A stretch of 64,000 bases of DNA from Jeotgalicoccus aerolatus (GTDB lineage Bacteria; Bacillota; Bacilli; Staphylococcales; Salinicoccaceae). The notes under the pieces were generated by a model. That model worked only from the letters and a program-made list of their open reading frames with translations. It was not told the DNA's origin and searched no databases. Below, one piece after another: positions 51,917 through 60,736 of the stretch (position 1 is its first letter; every line of letters starts with the position of its first letter). The stretch lies in assembly GCF_014635205.1 (NCBI RefSeq), contig NZ_BMCN01000002.1, forward strand, positions 1-64,000. The letters are read 5' to 3'. The translations under genes and the position numbers were made by a program.

Positions 51917-52699
51917 ATGTCAAAACGTTTTGAAGACAAAGTCATTATCATTACAGGTGCCGCTTCCGGTCTCGGACAAGATGCAGCTGTAAGAGTTGCT
52001 TCTGAAGGTGCAAAATTAGTATTGGTCGATTTAAACGAAGAAGCACTTAAAGAAACTGAATTACTGATTAAAAAAGAAAGCAGCGATGCTGAATTACTGA
52101 CAGTAAAAGCTGATGTTTCTAATGAAGATGAAGTTAAAAATTATGTAGATCAAGCTGTGAAGACATTCGGTAAAATTGACGGCTTCTTTAATAATGCCGG
52201 TATCGAAGGAAAACAAAATCTGACAGAAGATTATGGCTCAGATGAGTTCCAAAAAGTAGTAAACATTAACTTAAACGGTGTATTTTTCGGTATGAAACAC
52301 GTGCTTAAAGTAATGAAAGAACAAGGCACTGGTTCAATCGTCAATACAGCTTCAGTCGGCGGTATTCGCGGAGTCGGTAATCAATCAGGCTACTCTGCAA
52401 CCAAACATGGAGTCGTCGGTCTGACACGCAACTCAGCTGTTGAATACGGGCAATTCGGTGTAAATATTAACGCAATTGCACCAGGTGCGATTATGACAGC
52501 AATGGTCGAAGGTTCATTGAAACAAATGGATCCGGATAACTGGGAAGAAGCCGGTAAAGAATTCGTTTCAGTCAATCCAATGAAACGCTTCGGTAAACCT
52601 GAAGAAGTGTCAGCACTCGTTGCTTTCCTGCTGTCTGAAGCAGGATTCATCAATGGTGCAGTCATTAACGTCGACGGCGGTCAATCTTACAAATATTAA
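51917..52699 (+). CDS. Short-chain dehydrogenase/reductase
   Basis: A 260-residue classical SDR. The cofactor motif is TGAASGLGQ, NNAG is in FFNNAGIEG, the catalytic Ser is in IVNTASVGG and YxxxK is YSATK. The C-terminus ends VDGGQSYKY. The acidic residue after beta-strand 2 (LVDLNEE) favours NAD over NADP. The substrate is unknown. GGAG precedes the ATG and a terminator follows, so it is monocistronic. Confidence 0.9.
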   Translation: MSKRFEDKVIIITGAASGLGQDAAVRVASEGAKLVLVDLNEEALKETELLIKKESSDAELLTVKADVSNEDEVKNYVDQAVKTFGKIDGFFNNAGIEGKQNLTEDYGSDEFQKVVNINLNGVFFGMKHVLKVMKEQGTGSIVNTASVGGIRGVGNQSGYSATKHGVVGLTRNSAVEYGQFGVNINAIAPGAIMTAMVEGSLKQMDPDNWEEAGKEFVSVNPMKRFGKPEEVSALVAFLLSEAGFINGAVINVDGGQSYKY

Positions 52700-52716
52700 T
52701 ATAAATATTTAACTTT

Positions 52717-52746
52717 ACGGAAGCAGAGACCTGCTTCCGTTTTTTT
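52717..52746 (+). terminator. Intrinsic terminator
   Basis: The perfect 10-bp stem ACGGAAGCAG/CTGCTTCCGT is followed by six T. Confidence 0.9.
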
Positions 52747-52785
52747 ATGAGATTTTATCCGATTAATCTTTTATTTCAAATTATT

Positions 52786-52814
52786 TTGACTTGATAAAAA
52801 ATTAAGCATATAAT
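52786..52814 (+). promoter_or_regulatory. Sigma-A promoter of the amidohydrolase operon
   Basis: -35 TTGACT (52786-52791), 17 bp and -10 TATAAT (52809-52814), 46 bp before the start codon. Confidence 0.78.
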
Positions 52815-52860
52815 TTGGCATTATCCAGTATTTAAATCAATCAAAGGAGATGGAGAAATA

Positions 52861-54039
52861 ATGGAATCTTTATTTAACACATTAGATGGCTTGAACGAGG
52901 AAATCATCTCGATCCGAAGACATTTACATAAGCATCCTGAGTTATCTTTTGAGGAAGTAGAAACACCGAAATATATCGCTGAATTTCATGAAAATTTAGG
53001 TCACGATGTCAAAACCGGTGTCGGCGGCAACGGTGTCCTGGCCTATTTAAAAGGCAGTCACGATGGTCCGACCGTCGCTCTGCGTGCTGATTTTGATGCC
53101 CTGCCTATTCATGAAGAGACAGGTTTGGATTTTAAATCAATTCATGACGGTGTCATGCATGCATGCGGACATGACGGACATACTGCAACTCTGCTGGGTG
53201 TAGCCAAAGCTTTAAACAAACATAAAGAAGACCTTCACGGTACGGTCGTTTTTATTCATCAACACGCCGAAGAACTGCCGCCGGGCGGTGCAAAACCGAT
53301 GATTGAAGATGGTGCACTTGAGGGTGTCGACGTTATTTTCGGAACACATCTTCAGGCACAGATGCCTTTATATGAAATTAATTACAGAACCGATGAGCTC
53401 CAGGCGTCTTCTGATTCTTTCGAAGTCACTATCTTCGGTAAAGGCGGACATGGTGCAATGCCCCAAGATACTAAAGACAGTATTTTAATCGCATCTCAAC
53501 TTGTTGATAATTTCCAGCAAATTGTCAGCCGCCGGGTTAATCCGCTTCAGTCAGCTGTTTTATCGGTATGTTCTTTCGAAGCCGTCGGTCCATATAACGT
53601 AATTGCAAACACTGCAAAAATTAAAGGCACTGTCAGAACATTGAATGAAGAGACCAGAGAATTGATGGAAAAAGAAATGCTAAGAGTCATAGAAGGTACA
53701 TGTCATTTAAGCGGAGCGGATTTTGAGTTTAATTACGACCGCGGTTATCCGGTGTTGATTAATCACAAAGAAGAAACTGAATTTGTTATGAACGTCGCTG
53801 AAACTATACCAGAGGTAAGAAGAATTAAAGAAACTGAACCGATCATGGGCGGCGAAGACTACTCCTACTACCTTCAAGAAGTAAAAGGGACTTATTTCTT
53901 TACTGGTGCTCAGCCGGAAAATAGTAACAATCCATACCCTCACCACCATCCTAAATTCGATATCGATGAAAAAGCATTGGTCATCGCTGCAAAAATACTG
54001 GCTAAGTCAACAGTCGAATACATGCAGAAAAATAAATAA
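52861..54039 (+). CDS. M20-family amidohydrolase (N-acyl amino acid hydrolase type)
   Basis: A 392-residue metal-dependent hydrolase of the HipO/AmhX group. The metal motif HACGHDGHT lies near residue 100, the catalytic Glu pair is in HQHAEELPPGG, and GKGGHGAMPQ lies in the lid domain. It removes an acyl group from an amino acid or a similar amide. A strong promoter and AAAGGAG precede it. The two membrane proteins that follow suggest that it acts on an imported acyl-amino acid or dipeptide. Confidence 0.88.
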   Translation: MESLFNTLDGLNEEIISIRRHLHKHPELSFEEVETPKYIAEFHENLGHDVKTGVGGNGVLAYLKGSHDGPTVALRADFDALPIHEETGLDFKSIHDGVMHACGHDGHTATLLGVAKALNKHKEDLHGTVVFIHQHAEELPPGGAKPMIEDGALEGVDVIFGTHLQAQMPLYEINYRTDELQASSDSFEVTIFGKGGHGAMPQDTKDSILIASQLVDNFQQIVSRRVNPLQSAVLSVCSFEAVGPYNVIANTAKIKGTVRTLNEETRELMEKEMLRVIEGTCHLSGADFEFNYDRGYPVLINHKEETEFVMNVAETIPEVRRIKETEPIMGGEDYSYYLQEVKGTYFFTGAQPENSNNPYPHHHPKFDIDEKALVIAAKILAKSTVEYMQKNK

Positions 54040-54055
54040 TTAAAAGGAGATTCCT

Positions 54056-54853
54056 ATGGATAACACTTCAACACATTTATGGAAAGACTGGCGGCTTCAT
54101 CTTGTCGTCGTTGCGATTGTTATCATTACAGAGCTGATTGGGACACATGAAATCGCAGTCGGTGCAGGTGCAATCCTGCTGCTGCCGATGCTATATGCAG
54201 TTATTCTTGGACTGGCAGCTTTCTTCACACCTTTAATTAATAAAAAGCAATCCAAAAAAGCAGAGACACTGGTCTTTATGTCTGTCACACTTTTAATTGC
54301 AAAATTTGGTGTTCAGGCTGGACCGGCCTTGCCTGAACTCATCCAGGCAGGTCCTGCACTGATACTTCAAGAATTCGGAAACCTTGCGACAATTCTAGTC
54401 GCTCTGCCGGTCGCTCTTCTTTTAGGCTTAAAAAGAGAAACCATTGGTATGACACACTCAATTGGCCGGGAAGCGAACCTTGCTTTAATATCGGAAAAAT
54501 ACGGCATATCTTCACCTGAAGGTCGCGGTGTCGTCTCCATGTATATTTTCGGTACGATATTTGGTGCTATATTCCTCGGTCTGACGTCCGGACTGTTTGC
54601 ATCGCTTCTGCCGATCAGTCCGCTGTCCTTTGCGATGGCAACCGGTATCGGCAGCGGCAGTATGACCGCTGCCTCACTCGGACCATTAGTGGCTATGTAT
54701 CCAGAGCAAAGCGAACTGATTACCGCGTATTCCGGTGCCAGTAACCTGCTTACTTCCGTCACAGGTTTATACATGAGTATATTTATCGGACTGCCGTTAG
54801 CAGAAAAATATTACGCTTTACTCAATAAGCTGAAATCTAAGAGAAGAGGATAA
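54056..54853 (+). CDS. DUF3100 family membrane protein, putative transporter subunit
   Basis: A 265-residue membrane protein with about eight helices. The pattern GREANLALISEKYGISSPEGRGV and ATGIGSGSMTAASLGPLVAM occurs in DUF3100 proteins. Function is unknown, but the Gly-rich helix GIGSGSMTA suggests a transport pathway. It starts 16 bp after the amidohydrolase and ends 4 bp before the next membrane protein; the pair probably work together as an uptake system. Confidence 0.78.
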   Translation: MDNTSTHLWKDWRLHLVVVAIVIITELIGTHEIAVGAGAILLLPMLYAVILGLAAFFTPLINKKQSKKAETLVFMSVTLLIAKFGVQAGPALPELIQAGPALILQEFGNLATILVALPVALLLGLKRETIGMTHSIGREANLALISEKYGISSPEGRGVVSMYIFGTIFGAIFLGLTSGLFASLLPISPLSFAMATGIGSGSMTAASLGPLVAMYPEQSELITAYSGASNLLTSVTGLYMSIFIGLPLAEKYYALLNKLKSKRRG

Positions 54854-54857
54854 AACT

Positions 54858-55310
54858 ATGTTAGAAAAATTAACAGACTGGACCTTAACACTTTCTCTCG
54901 TAGCTGCCATGACATTACTCGGCAACTTTATCGGCTATGAAGTCATGCCCCTGACTGCCTTGCCAGGCATTATTAGTTTGATGGTTATTGTATTAGTCGG
55001 TATGGTTATCCATGAATTGCTGCCGTTCAAACTGCCGGCTATCGCTTATATTGGAATACTGGCTTTCATCGTTACAATACCCGGCGTTCCCGGATCAGAG
55101 AAAATTGCTGAATGGACGGCAGAAGTGAATCTGTTAGCATTGACGACCCCAATTCTTGCATATGCCGGCGTATCTATCGGTAACTCTTGGGCCGATTTTG
55201 CAAAGATGGGCTGGAAAACGATTATTATCGGTATGCTCGTATTGATCGGCACTTACTTGGGATCAGCAATCATTGCAGAAATCATCCTTAGAATTCAAGG
55301 CATAGTATAA
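54858..55310 (+). CDS. Small membrane protein, partner of DUF3100 protein
   Basis: A 150-residue protein with five hydrophobic segments. I do not recognise a named family. It is encoded 4 bp after the DUF3100 gene and its helices with AYAGVSIGNSWADFAKMGWK resemble a half-transporter repeat. A two-part permease for the amidohydrolase substrate is the simplest reading; this is inference from gene order. Confidence 0.68.
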   Translation: MLEKLTDWTLTLSLVAAMTLLGNFIGYEVMPLTALPGIISLMVIVLVGMVIHELLPFKLPAIAYIGILAFIVTIPGVPGSEKIAEWTAEVNLLALTTPILAYAGVSIGNSWADFAKMGWKTIIIGMLVLIGTYLGSAIIAEIILRIQGIV

Positions 55311-55366
55311 AACAAAGATGCTAGTATAAAAGTTCATAGAATGTAATATGTTATATGTAAAAATGA

Positions 55367-55427
55367 AATAATCCGTACGTTAGACTCATGAGCAAATCGC
55401 ACCAGGAAAGCTGACGTACGGATTATT
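55367..55427. terminator. Long-loop hairpin between convergent genes
   Basis: A perfect 14-bp stem (55367-55380 with 55414-55427) encloses a 33-base loop. It lies between the membrane protein gene and the convergent small gene at 55460. It probably acts as a terminator in both directions, although the loop is unusually long. Confidence 0.6.
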
Positions 55428-55459
55428 TATTCTGGAGATATTTATGTTCCAGCCGCTTT

Positions 55460-55858
55460 TTATTCAAAACTGTCTTTTTGAAATGCTTTATAACCTGAAA
55501 CTTCTTGCGTTTCAAAAAACTCTTCAAAGCGTCTTAGTACTTCTTCATAGTCTAATTTATCCAGATGATATATTTTTCCATATTCATTCGTTTCCATTGC
55601 AGGCAAGGCTTCAAATGTATAACCTTCCTCCGTTTTGACACATTGGATCGTATCAACTTCAAGACCATAGTTTATAAATGACAGTGTTGTAAAGCTGTCT
55701 TCTGCTACATCGATATCGCTCAACGCACTTTCAATCTGCTGCCAGCTCGGGTTTTCAAAATCATCCAGTCCTGTAGACAATTCCGAATAGGGTTCTTCTG
55801 ATTTCGGTTTGATGTTATCCTGGTCATCTTCATTTTTGAAGAAATCCATTATCCCCAT
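55460..55858 (-). CDS. Hypothetical acidic protein
   Basis: A 132-residue cytoplasmic protein that I do not recognise. It has a charged N-terminal tail (FKNEDDQDNIKPKSEE), then a mixed alpha/beta part (SWQQIESALSDIDVAEDSF, YGLEVDTIQCVKTEEGYTFEALP). GAGGAG lies ten bases before the ATG. It is a single gene next to, but on the same strand as, the BCCT gene. Confidence 0.65.
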   Translation of the reverse strand: MGIMDFFKNEDDQDNIKPKSEEPYSELSTGLDDFENPSWQQIESALSDIDVAEDSFTTLSFINYGLEVDTIQCVKTEEGYTFEALPAMETNEYGKIYHLDKLDYEEVLRRFEEFFETQEVSGYKAFQKDSFE

Positions 55859-55942
55859 AATCTATACACTCCTCAATATATTTCCGTTAGTCCATAAAAT
55901 TTATATATTTTATAATTCCCCGTTTTACCGCTATTGTAATCA

Positions 55943-55979
55943 TAAAAAAACACGTCCGGTATTTACCGGACGTGTTCAA
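55943..55979 (-). terminator. Intrinsic terminator after the BCCT gene
   Basis: The stem AACACGTCCGGT/ACCGGACGTGTT (about 55949-55977) is followed by seven T on the minus strand. Confidence 0.88.
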
Positions 55980-55998
55980 AAGTTTATTTTATATTCTA

Positions 55999-57645
55999 CT
56001 ATTTTTCTTCATTGCTTTCCGCTTCAATTTCAGGCGGCTGTTCATCTGGCAATGTTTCTTCAAATGCTTCACGTTTTTCTGCCAGCTCTTTCTCTGTTTC
56101 TTCTCTGTAGTCCGATTCAAATATGAGCTGCTGTTTCTCCAGCTGAATAATACCATGTTCGCTGCGCAAGGCTTTGTACAGTGATATCGCCAGCATGATA
56201 ACGATAAAGGTGAATGGGAATGCGGCAATCAGCATCGCCATTTCCAAGGCGCTTAAACCGCCGGATAATAACAGTACCATTGCAGTACCTGCTAAGATTG
56301 CACCCCATACTAATTTAATTTTCAGCGGCGGGTTCAATGAACCGCCAGTTGTCAGCATACTGAGTACGAATGTACCGCTGTCTGCTGAAGTAACGAAGAA
56401 TGATGCAATCAGCAGTATTGCGATACCCATAATCAGCGGTGCTGCCGGATAATTTTCAAGGAAAGCGAATAATGCCACTTCATTACCTTGTGTTTCAATC
56501 AGGCTGTATAATCCTCCGCCTAGAATGTTGTCACTTTCAATACCTGCGACACCGAATACTGCAAACCAGATTGCACTGAACAGTACCGGAACACCCATAA
56601 CACCGATGATGAATTCGCGGATTGTTCTGCCTCGTGATACGCGGGCGATAAAGCTTCCGACGAATGCAGCCCAGCCGATCCACCAAGCCCAGTAGAATAA
56701 TGTCCAGTCATTCAGGAACCCTCTGTCACCGACGAATGAGTTCATATTGAATGTCATGCTGACTATGTTCTGTAAATAATTTCCTGTATTTGTCATGAAT
56801 GATTCTATCATTGTTATTGATGAACCAAAGATAAATACGAAAATCATTAAAGCGATGGCAATAACAACGTTACTCATACTTAAGTAGCGGATACCTTTGT
56901 TAACACCAGTCGCAGCTGATGCGATAAATGCAATCGTAATAATAATAACGACAATCATTTGTGTGAATAAGTTATTCTCAATAGCATCGAAACTGTAGCT
57001 TAAGCCGGCTGTAATTTGTGTTGCACCCAGCCCGAGTGACGTTGCGATACCGAAAATTGTCCCGAATACAGCAATAACATCCACAGTTGTACCCATCCAG
57101 CCTTTTGATCTGTCTCCGATTAATGGAGACAGAGCTGAACTCATTAAGAGTGGCGCATTATGTCTAAAGTTGAAATAAGCGAGCGCCAGTCCGACAACTG
57201 CATAAACTGCCCAAGGGTGCAGTCCCCAGTGGAACAATGTATATTGAAGTGCTTCCTGCTGTGCAAGTGCTGTACCGCCTTCAGTCACCGGCGGATTGTG
57301 GAAATGCGTTAACGGTTCGTTAACACCGTAGAATACAAGACCGACGCCCATACCTGCTGTAAATAGGAAAGAGAACCATGTGAAATAGCTGTACTGAGGT
57401 TTCTCGTCCTGTTTACCCAGACGGATTTTCCCGTAAGGACTAATAATAAGATAAAGCGCGAATACTACAAAGCCCGTCATAGCGAGCAGATAAACCCAGC
57501 CAAATTTATTAGAAATGAAATCGTTGATCGTTCCTAGAACTGATTCAACATTGGCAGGAAATATTGCACCCCATAAAATAAATACAAATGCGATTGCAAG
57601 TGAAATATAAAAAACAGGGGTTACAGATGATCTTCTGTTCTTCAT
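55999..57645 (-). CDS. BCCT-family osmolyte transporter (betaine/choline/carnitine)
   Basis: A 548-residue membrane protein with twelve helices. The aromatic substrate box is present in helix 8 (FYWAWWIGWAAFVGSFIARV) and the helix 4 pattern is LFHWGLHPWAVYAVVG. ISRGRTIREF-type segment (VSRGRTIREF) follows. The acidic, Glu-rich tail of about 50 residues may sense osmotic stress. It imports glycine betaine or a similar solute with Na+. The ATG after AGGAGG was chosen; an upstream extension is not translated. Such uptake suits a salt-tolerant host. Confidence 0.92.
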   Translation of the reverse strand: MKNRRSSVTPVFYISLAIAFVFILWGAIFPANVESVLGTINDFISNKFGWVYLLAMTGFVVFALYLIISPYGKIRLGKQDEKPQYSYFTWFSFLFTAGMGVGLVFYGVNEPLTHFHNPPVTEGGTALAQQEALQYTLFHWGLHPWAVYAVVGLALAYFNFRHNAPLLMSSALSPLIGDRSKGWMGTTVDVIAVFGTIFGIATSLGLGATQITAGLSYSFDAIENNLFTQMIVVIIITIAFIASAATGVNKGIRYLSMSNVVIAIALMIFVFIFGSSITMIESFMTNTGNYLQNIVSMTFNMNSFVGDRGFLNDWTLFYWAWWIGWAAFVGSFIARVSRGRTIREFIIGVMGVPVLFSAIWFAVFGVAGIESDNILGGGLYSLIETQGNEVALFAFLENYPAAPLIMGIAILLIASFFVTSADSGTFVLSMLTTGGSLNPPLKIKLVWGAILAGTAMVLLLSGGLSALEMAMLIAAFPFTFIVIMLAISLYKALRSEHGIIQLEKQQLIFESDYREETEKELAEKREAFEETLPDEQPPEIEAESNEEK

Positions 57646-57696
57646 GAAATATCCTCCTAATTTAGTTTTGTTGCCCTTATACAAAGACATACTCAA

Positions 57697-58070
57697 ACAA
57701 ACATAGAGCAGACTCCATATTGCAGACGATTGAAAATTGTAAACCTGTACTATTTTTTATGAGAAAAAAGATGGAAGTACGTATGTATTCCATAAAAAAA
57801 GAAATAGAAATGACTACTGCGAAAAGTGCGTCCTCATACTTACAATCAGACAGCAAAATGAATTGCGAAAACTCGCATAACAAAAGGGACGTCTAAATAT
57901 GCTTTAAACAATTAATAATGCTAACATGAATATGACAAAAAGCAAACAGCTGCAGGCAATGAATACGTTTTAAACCGCATATTTGCGCAGTTATACTTAC
58001 ATATATTTCCTATATACAGTAAGAATATACTTATTGATGAAGTAAATAATTTTCTTTAAGGAGTGTTTTA
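57697..58070. other. Intergenic region between BCCT and ybaK genes
   Basis: About 370 bases between divergent genes with no credible ORF (a 68-codon frame at 57677-57883 is a chance frame). A weak plus-strand promoter TTTAAA-N17-TATACT ends near 57997 and may drive ybaK. I found no clear promoter for the BCCT gene and no RNA family. Confidence 0.5.
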
Positions 58071-58538
58071 ATGTCATTAGAATCAGCTAAAAACTATTTA
58101 AGCCGCTTTAATGCAGCAGAAAGAATTCAGGAACTGCCTGCATCAAGCGCGACTGTCGCAGATGCAGCACAGGCATTAAAGTGTAAAGAAGAAGAAATCG
58201 CTAAAACACTGTCATTTTTAGTGGATGATCAGGTCGTTTTAGTCGTTATGGCCGGTGACGTAAAAGTATCTAACCCTAAATTCAAACAGCAATTCGGAAA
58301 AAAACCTAAAATGATTAAAAGCGATGAAGTTGAAGCGTTGACAGGCCATCCGCCCGGCGGCGTTTGTCCCTTCGGCGTCAATGAAGATGCTGAAATTTAT
58401 CTGGATGAATCACTGAAACGTTTTAATAAAGTATATCCCGCGTGCGGCAGCGGCAACAGCGCCATCGAAGTGACTTTAGAAGAATTGGAATTATTCTCAC
58501 AATATAAAGACTGGGTCGACGTCGCTAAAACGGTATAA
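58071..58538 (+). CDS. YbaK/EbsC family Cys-tRNA(Pro)/aminoacyl-tRNA deacylase
   Basis: A 155-residue cytoplasmic editing enzyme that hydrolyses mischarged aminoacyl-tRNA. It has the central KTLSFLVDDQVVLVVMAGD strand, KPKMIKSDEVEALTGHPPGGVCPFG (the active-site GXXXGXXXPXG region) and ending VYPACGSGNSAIEV. Length fits the family. GGAG precedes the ATG and a terminator follows. It precedes the CRISPR array without apparent functional link. Confidence 0.9.
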   Translation: MSLESAKNYLSRFNAAERIQELPASSATVADAAQALKCKEEEIAKTLSFLVDDQVVLVVMAGDVKVSNPKFKQQFGKKPKMIKSDEVEALTGHPPGGVCPFGVNEDAEIYLDESLKRFNKVYPACGSGNSAIEVTLEELELFSQYKDWVDVAKTV

Positions 58539-58540
58539 TA

Positions 58541-58569
58541 AAAGGGGCTGTCGGTGAGACACCCCTTTT
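58541..58569 (+). terminator. Intrinsic terminator after ybaK
   Basis: The stem AAAGGGG...CCCCTTTT with an inner TGTC/GACA pair (58541-58569) ends in five T, just before the CRISPR array. Confidence 0.85.
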
Positions 58570-58586
58570 TGTTAACCTGTTGGATA

Positions 58587-59804
58587 CTTTCTTTAGTTTC
58601 TAAGCGATTATAGTTCTAAAACTAAGGGCGCACTTACACGTCATTCTGACGGCTTTACCACTTTCTAAACGATCATAGTTCTAAAACTAGCTATGCGTGG
58701 TTCACTAGGCATAAATGCTTTACCACTTTCTAAACGATCATAGTTCTAAAACTGTCAACATTAACCAGTCTACCCTCGACGTGCTTTACCACTTTCTAAA
58801 CGATCATAGTTCTAAAACTAACAGCTTGATTTATCGCATTTCTAATTTGCTTTACCACTTTCTAAACGATCATAGTTCTAAAACACAATGGTATCTATCC
58901 TCTTTCTACATTTAGCTTTACCACTTTCTAAACGATCATAGTTCTAAAACACTAGGAATGCCTGGGCTTTGGCGTATACAGCTTTACCACTTTCTAAACG
59001 ATCATAGTTCTAAAACCATATGCACTTTGGTTTTGTGCCTTTGACAGCTTTACCACTTTCTAAACGATCATAGTTCTAAAACACGAAAGTTGGTGGGACG
59101 TAGCAAGCAAAAGCTTTACCACTTTCTAAACGATCATAGTTCTAAAACAACTGGTTACATTGTTTCGGGTCAACTTCTGCTTTACCACTTTCTAAACGAT
59201 CATAGTTCTAAAACAAGTGAAAAAGCAAAACAATCTGTTGAGAGCTTTACCACTTTCTAAACGATCATAGTTCTAAAACAGTTACACGCACGTATTTTTC
59301 TAACGAAAAGCTTTACCACTTTCTAAACGATCATAGTTCTAAAACTAATCTAAACCCTCTTTAACTGTATTCTTTGCTTTACCACTTTCTAAACGATCAT
59401 AGTTCTAAAACTAGAAGTGTTGTTTTACCTTGTGAAGTTTGCTTTACCACTTTCTAAACGATCATAGTTCTAAAACCTCATCGATCTTCGCCTTCCTGTT
59501 CGTCGCACTTTACCACTTTCTAAACGATCATAGTTCTAAAACAAGTATTAGCAGATATGGTTTCATTTGAAGCTTTACCACTTTCTAAACGATCATAGTT
59601 CTAAAACTGTGAATGCAACAAACCAAGATGTCTCTTAGCTTTACCACTTTCTAAACGATCATAGTTCTAAAACCATGATGTTTACGAGGCTTGTCATTAC
59701 TTGCTTTACCACTTTCTAAACGATCATAGTTCTAAAACCCTAACCTTATTCAGTTGGGCGGTTATTCTGCTTTACCACTTTCTAAACGATCATAGTTCTA
59801 AAAC
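58587..59804 (-). CRISPR. Type II-A CRISPR array, 19 repeats and 18 spacers
   Basis: Repeats of 36 bp recur every 65-66 bp. Read on the minus strand each starts GTTTTAGAACTATGATCG and ends in GGTAAAGC. Spacers are 29 or 30 bp and all differ. The last repeat on the left (58587-58622) is degenerate in its 3' half, which marks it as the leader-far end. One repeat (59507-59542) differs at its terminal base. The first-acquired side is at 58.6 kb and new spacers should enter at 59.8 kb, beside csn2. The repeat start resembles that of Streptococcus pyogenes-like II-A systems. Confidence 0.98.
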
Positions 59805-59866
59805 CTCGAAACGAAATAATTTACCAGATTAATTCGTAATAAAAACTATGATTGTTTAGACTGTAG
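59805..59866 (-). promoter_or_regulatory. CRISPR leader with an inverted repeat-like element
   Basis: The 62 bp between the csn2 stop and the first repeat form the leader. Read on the minus strand it ends TTTCGAG directly at the repeat, like the conserved II-A leader anchor (ATTTGAG/CGAG types). At 59844-59860 the plus strand has AACTATGATTGTTTAGA, matching 16 of 17 bases of the repeat core but in opposite orientation to the array, so a minus transcript would carry an anti-repeat there. Confidence 0.7.
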
Positions 59867-60736
59867 CTATAGTTTACTGCTATTTATAAACTTACTATAC
59901 TTATCACTTATCATTAATTCAGTTTCTGTGAAATCGAAATAGCTAAGCTGTAGTGACAAGGTTTCAATAACACTTTCACCAATATCTAAAAACAATCTAA
60001 GCTCGTTACTTAGGTCAATAATATTATATATATCTTTATTGTGTTTAACTAAGTTAACGTAATTATATTTCGTATTCTTTATAACCCTATAATCATTAGT
60101 TAAAATTATTATCGTAACGTTTAACTTCTTTAACCATTTCATAAATTTTTCAATTTCTTTTACACCCATGTGATTCTCAGGATAAATAATAAACAAAATT
60201 ATTTCTTTTTTATCCACATTCATTTGTTTCATTATATCAAAAAAACATTCTCTCAACTCTAAATGATTCAAAGCAGAGCCATTTCTATGAATATCATATT
60301 TTAATAATTTCAACATTTTTTTCACGTCAAATGTCTCACTTTGGAATTCAATTGTATAGTGTGTTTTTGCTACTTCAAGTTTATTTACCAAATTATCTAT
60401 GGAGACCTGCAGCTGATGAAATATTTCATTAACCTCGTCATGTTCAAAAACCATATTTTCAAACATACTTATAGTGTTATCTTTAAAACTTTTATCATCT
60501 GCTAAATCTAATTTTCCACAGTCCATCATAACTGGATACAAATTCTTATAGTTTAAATCTTGGAATTCATCATCCATTAAGTAAAATGCATGTTCATTCA
60601 TCTCTTTTTTCTTTTTAATCAATAGATCAATACTTCTAATAAAATCTCTGGCTTGCTTGCCTTCTTCGAACATAAAAGTGGTAATCCCTTTTTCTTCCAG
60701 CGACACAGCTTGATGTGTATTGGTTTTTAAAATCAT
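59867..60736 (-). CDS. csn2: CRISPR adaptation protein Csn2, long form
   Basis: A 289-residue Csn2-type protein. Type II-A Csn2 forms a ring on DNA ends and assists Cas1-Cas2 in spacer uptake. The sequence is divergent; EIILFIIYPENHMGVKEIEKFMKWLKKLNVTIIILTND matches the C-terminal part of the Csn2 fold. The usual Csn2 has about 220 residues, so this belongs to a longer subgroup. It overlaps the cas2 stop by 4 bp and is last of the operon. Confidence 0.82.
   Translation of the reverse strand: MILKTNTHQAVSLEEKGITTFMFEEGKQARDFIRSIDLLIKKKKEMNEHAFYLMDDEFQDLNYKNLYPVMMDCGKLDLADDKSFKDNTISMFENMVFEHDEVNEIFHQLQVSIDNLVNKLEVAKTHYTIEFQSETFDVKKMLKLLKYDIHRNGSALNHLELRECFFDIMKQMNVDKKEIILFIIYPENHMGVKEIEKFMKWLKKLNVTIIILTNDYRVIKNTKYNYVNLVKHNKDIYNIIDLSNELRLFLDIGESVIETLSLQLSYFDFTETELMISDKYSKFINSSKL

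Noticed and set aside
57677-57883. 68-codon frame upstream of the BCCT gene
   Set aside because: No ribosome site or family; it overlaps the BCCT leader and is likely chance.
58715-58915. 66-codon open frame with internal repeats
   Set aside because: It is read through CRISPR repeats and spacers; the repeated peptide is a by-product of the array.
59805-59866. Complete tracrRNA gene in the leader
   Set aside because: Only the anti-repeat core is present. The lower stem, nexus and terminator hairpins expected for a Spy-like tracrRNA are missing; the true gene is probably upstream of cas9, outside the window.
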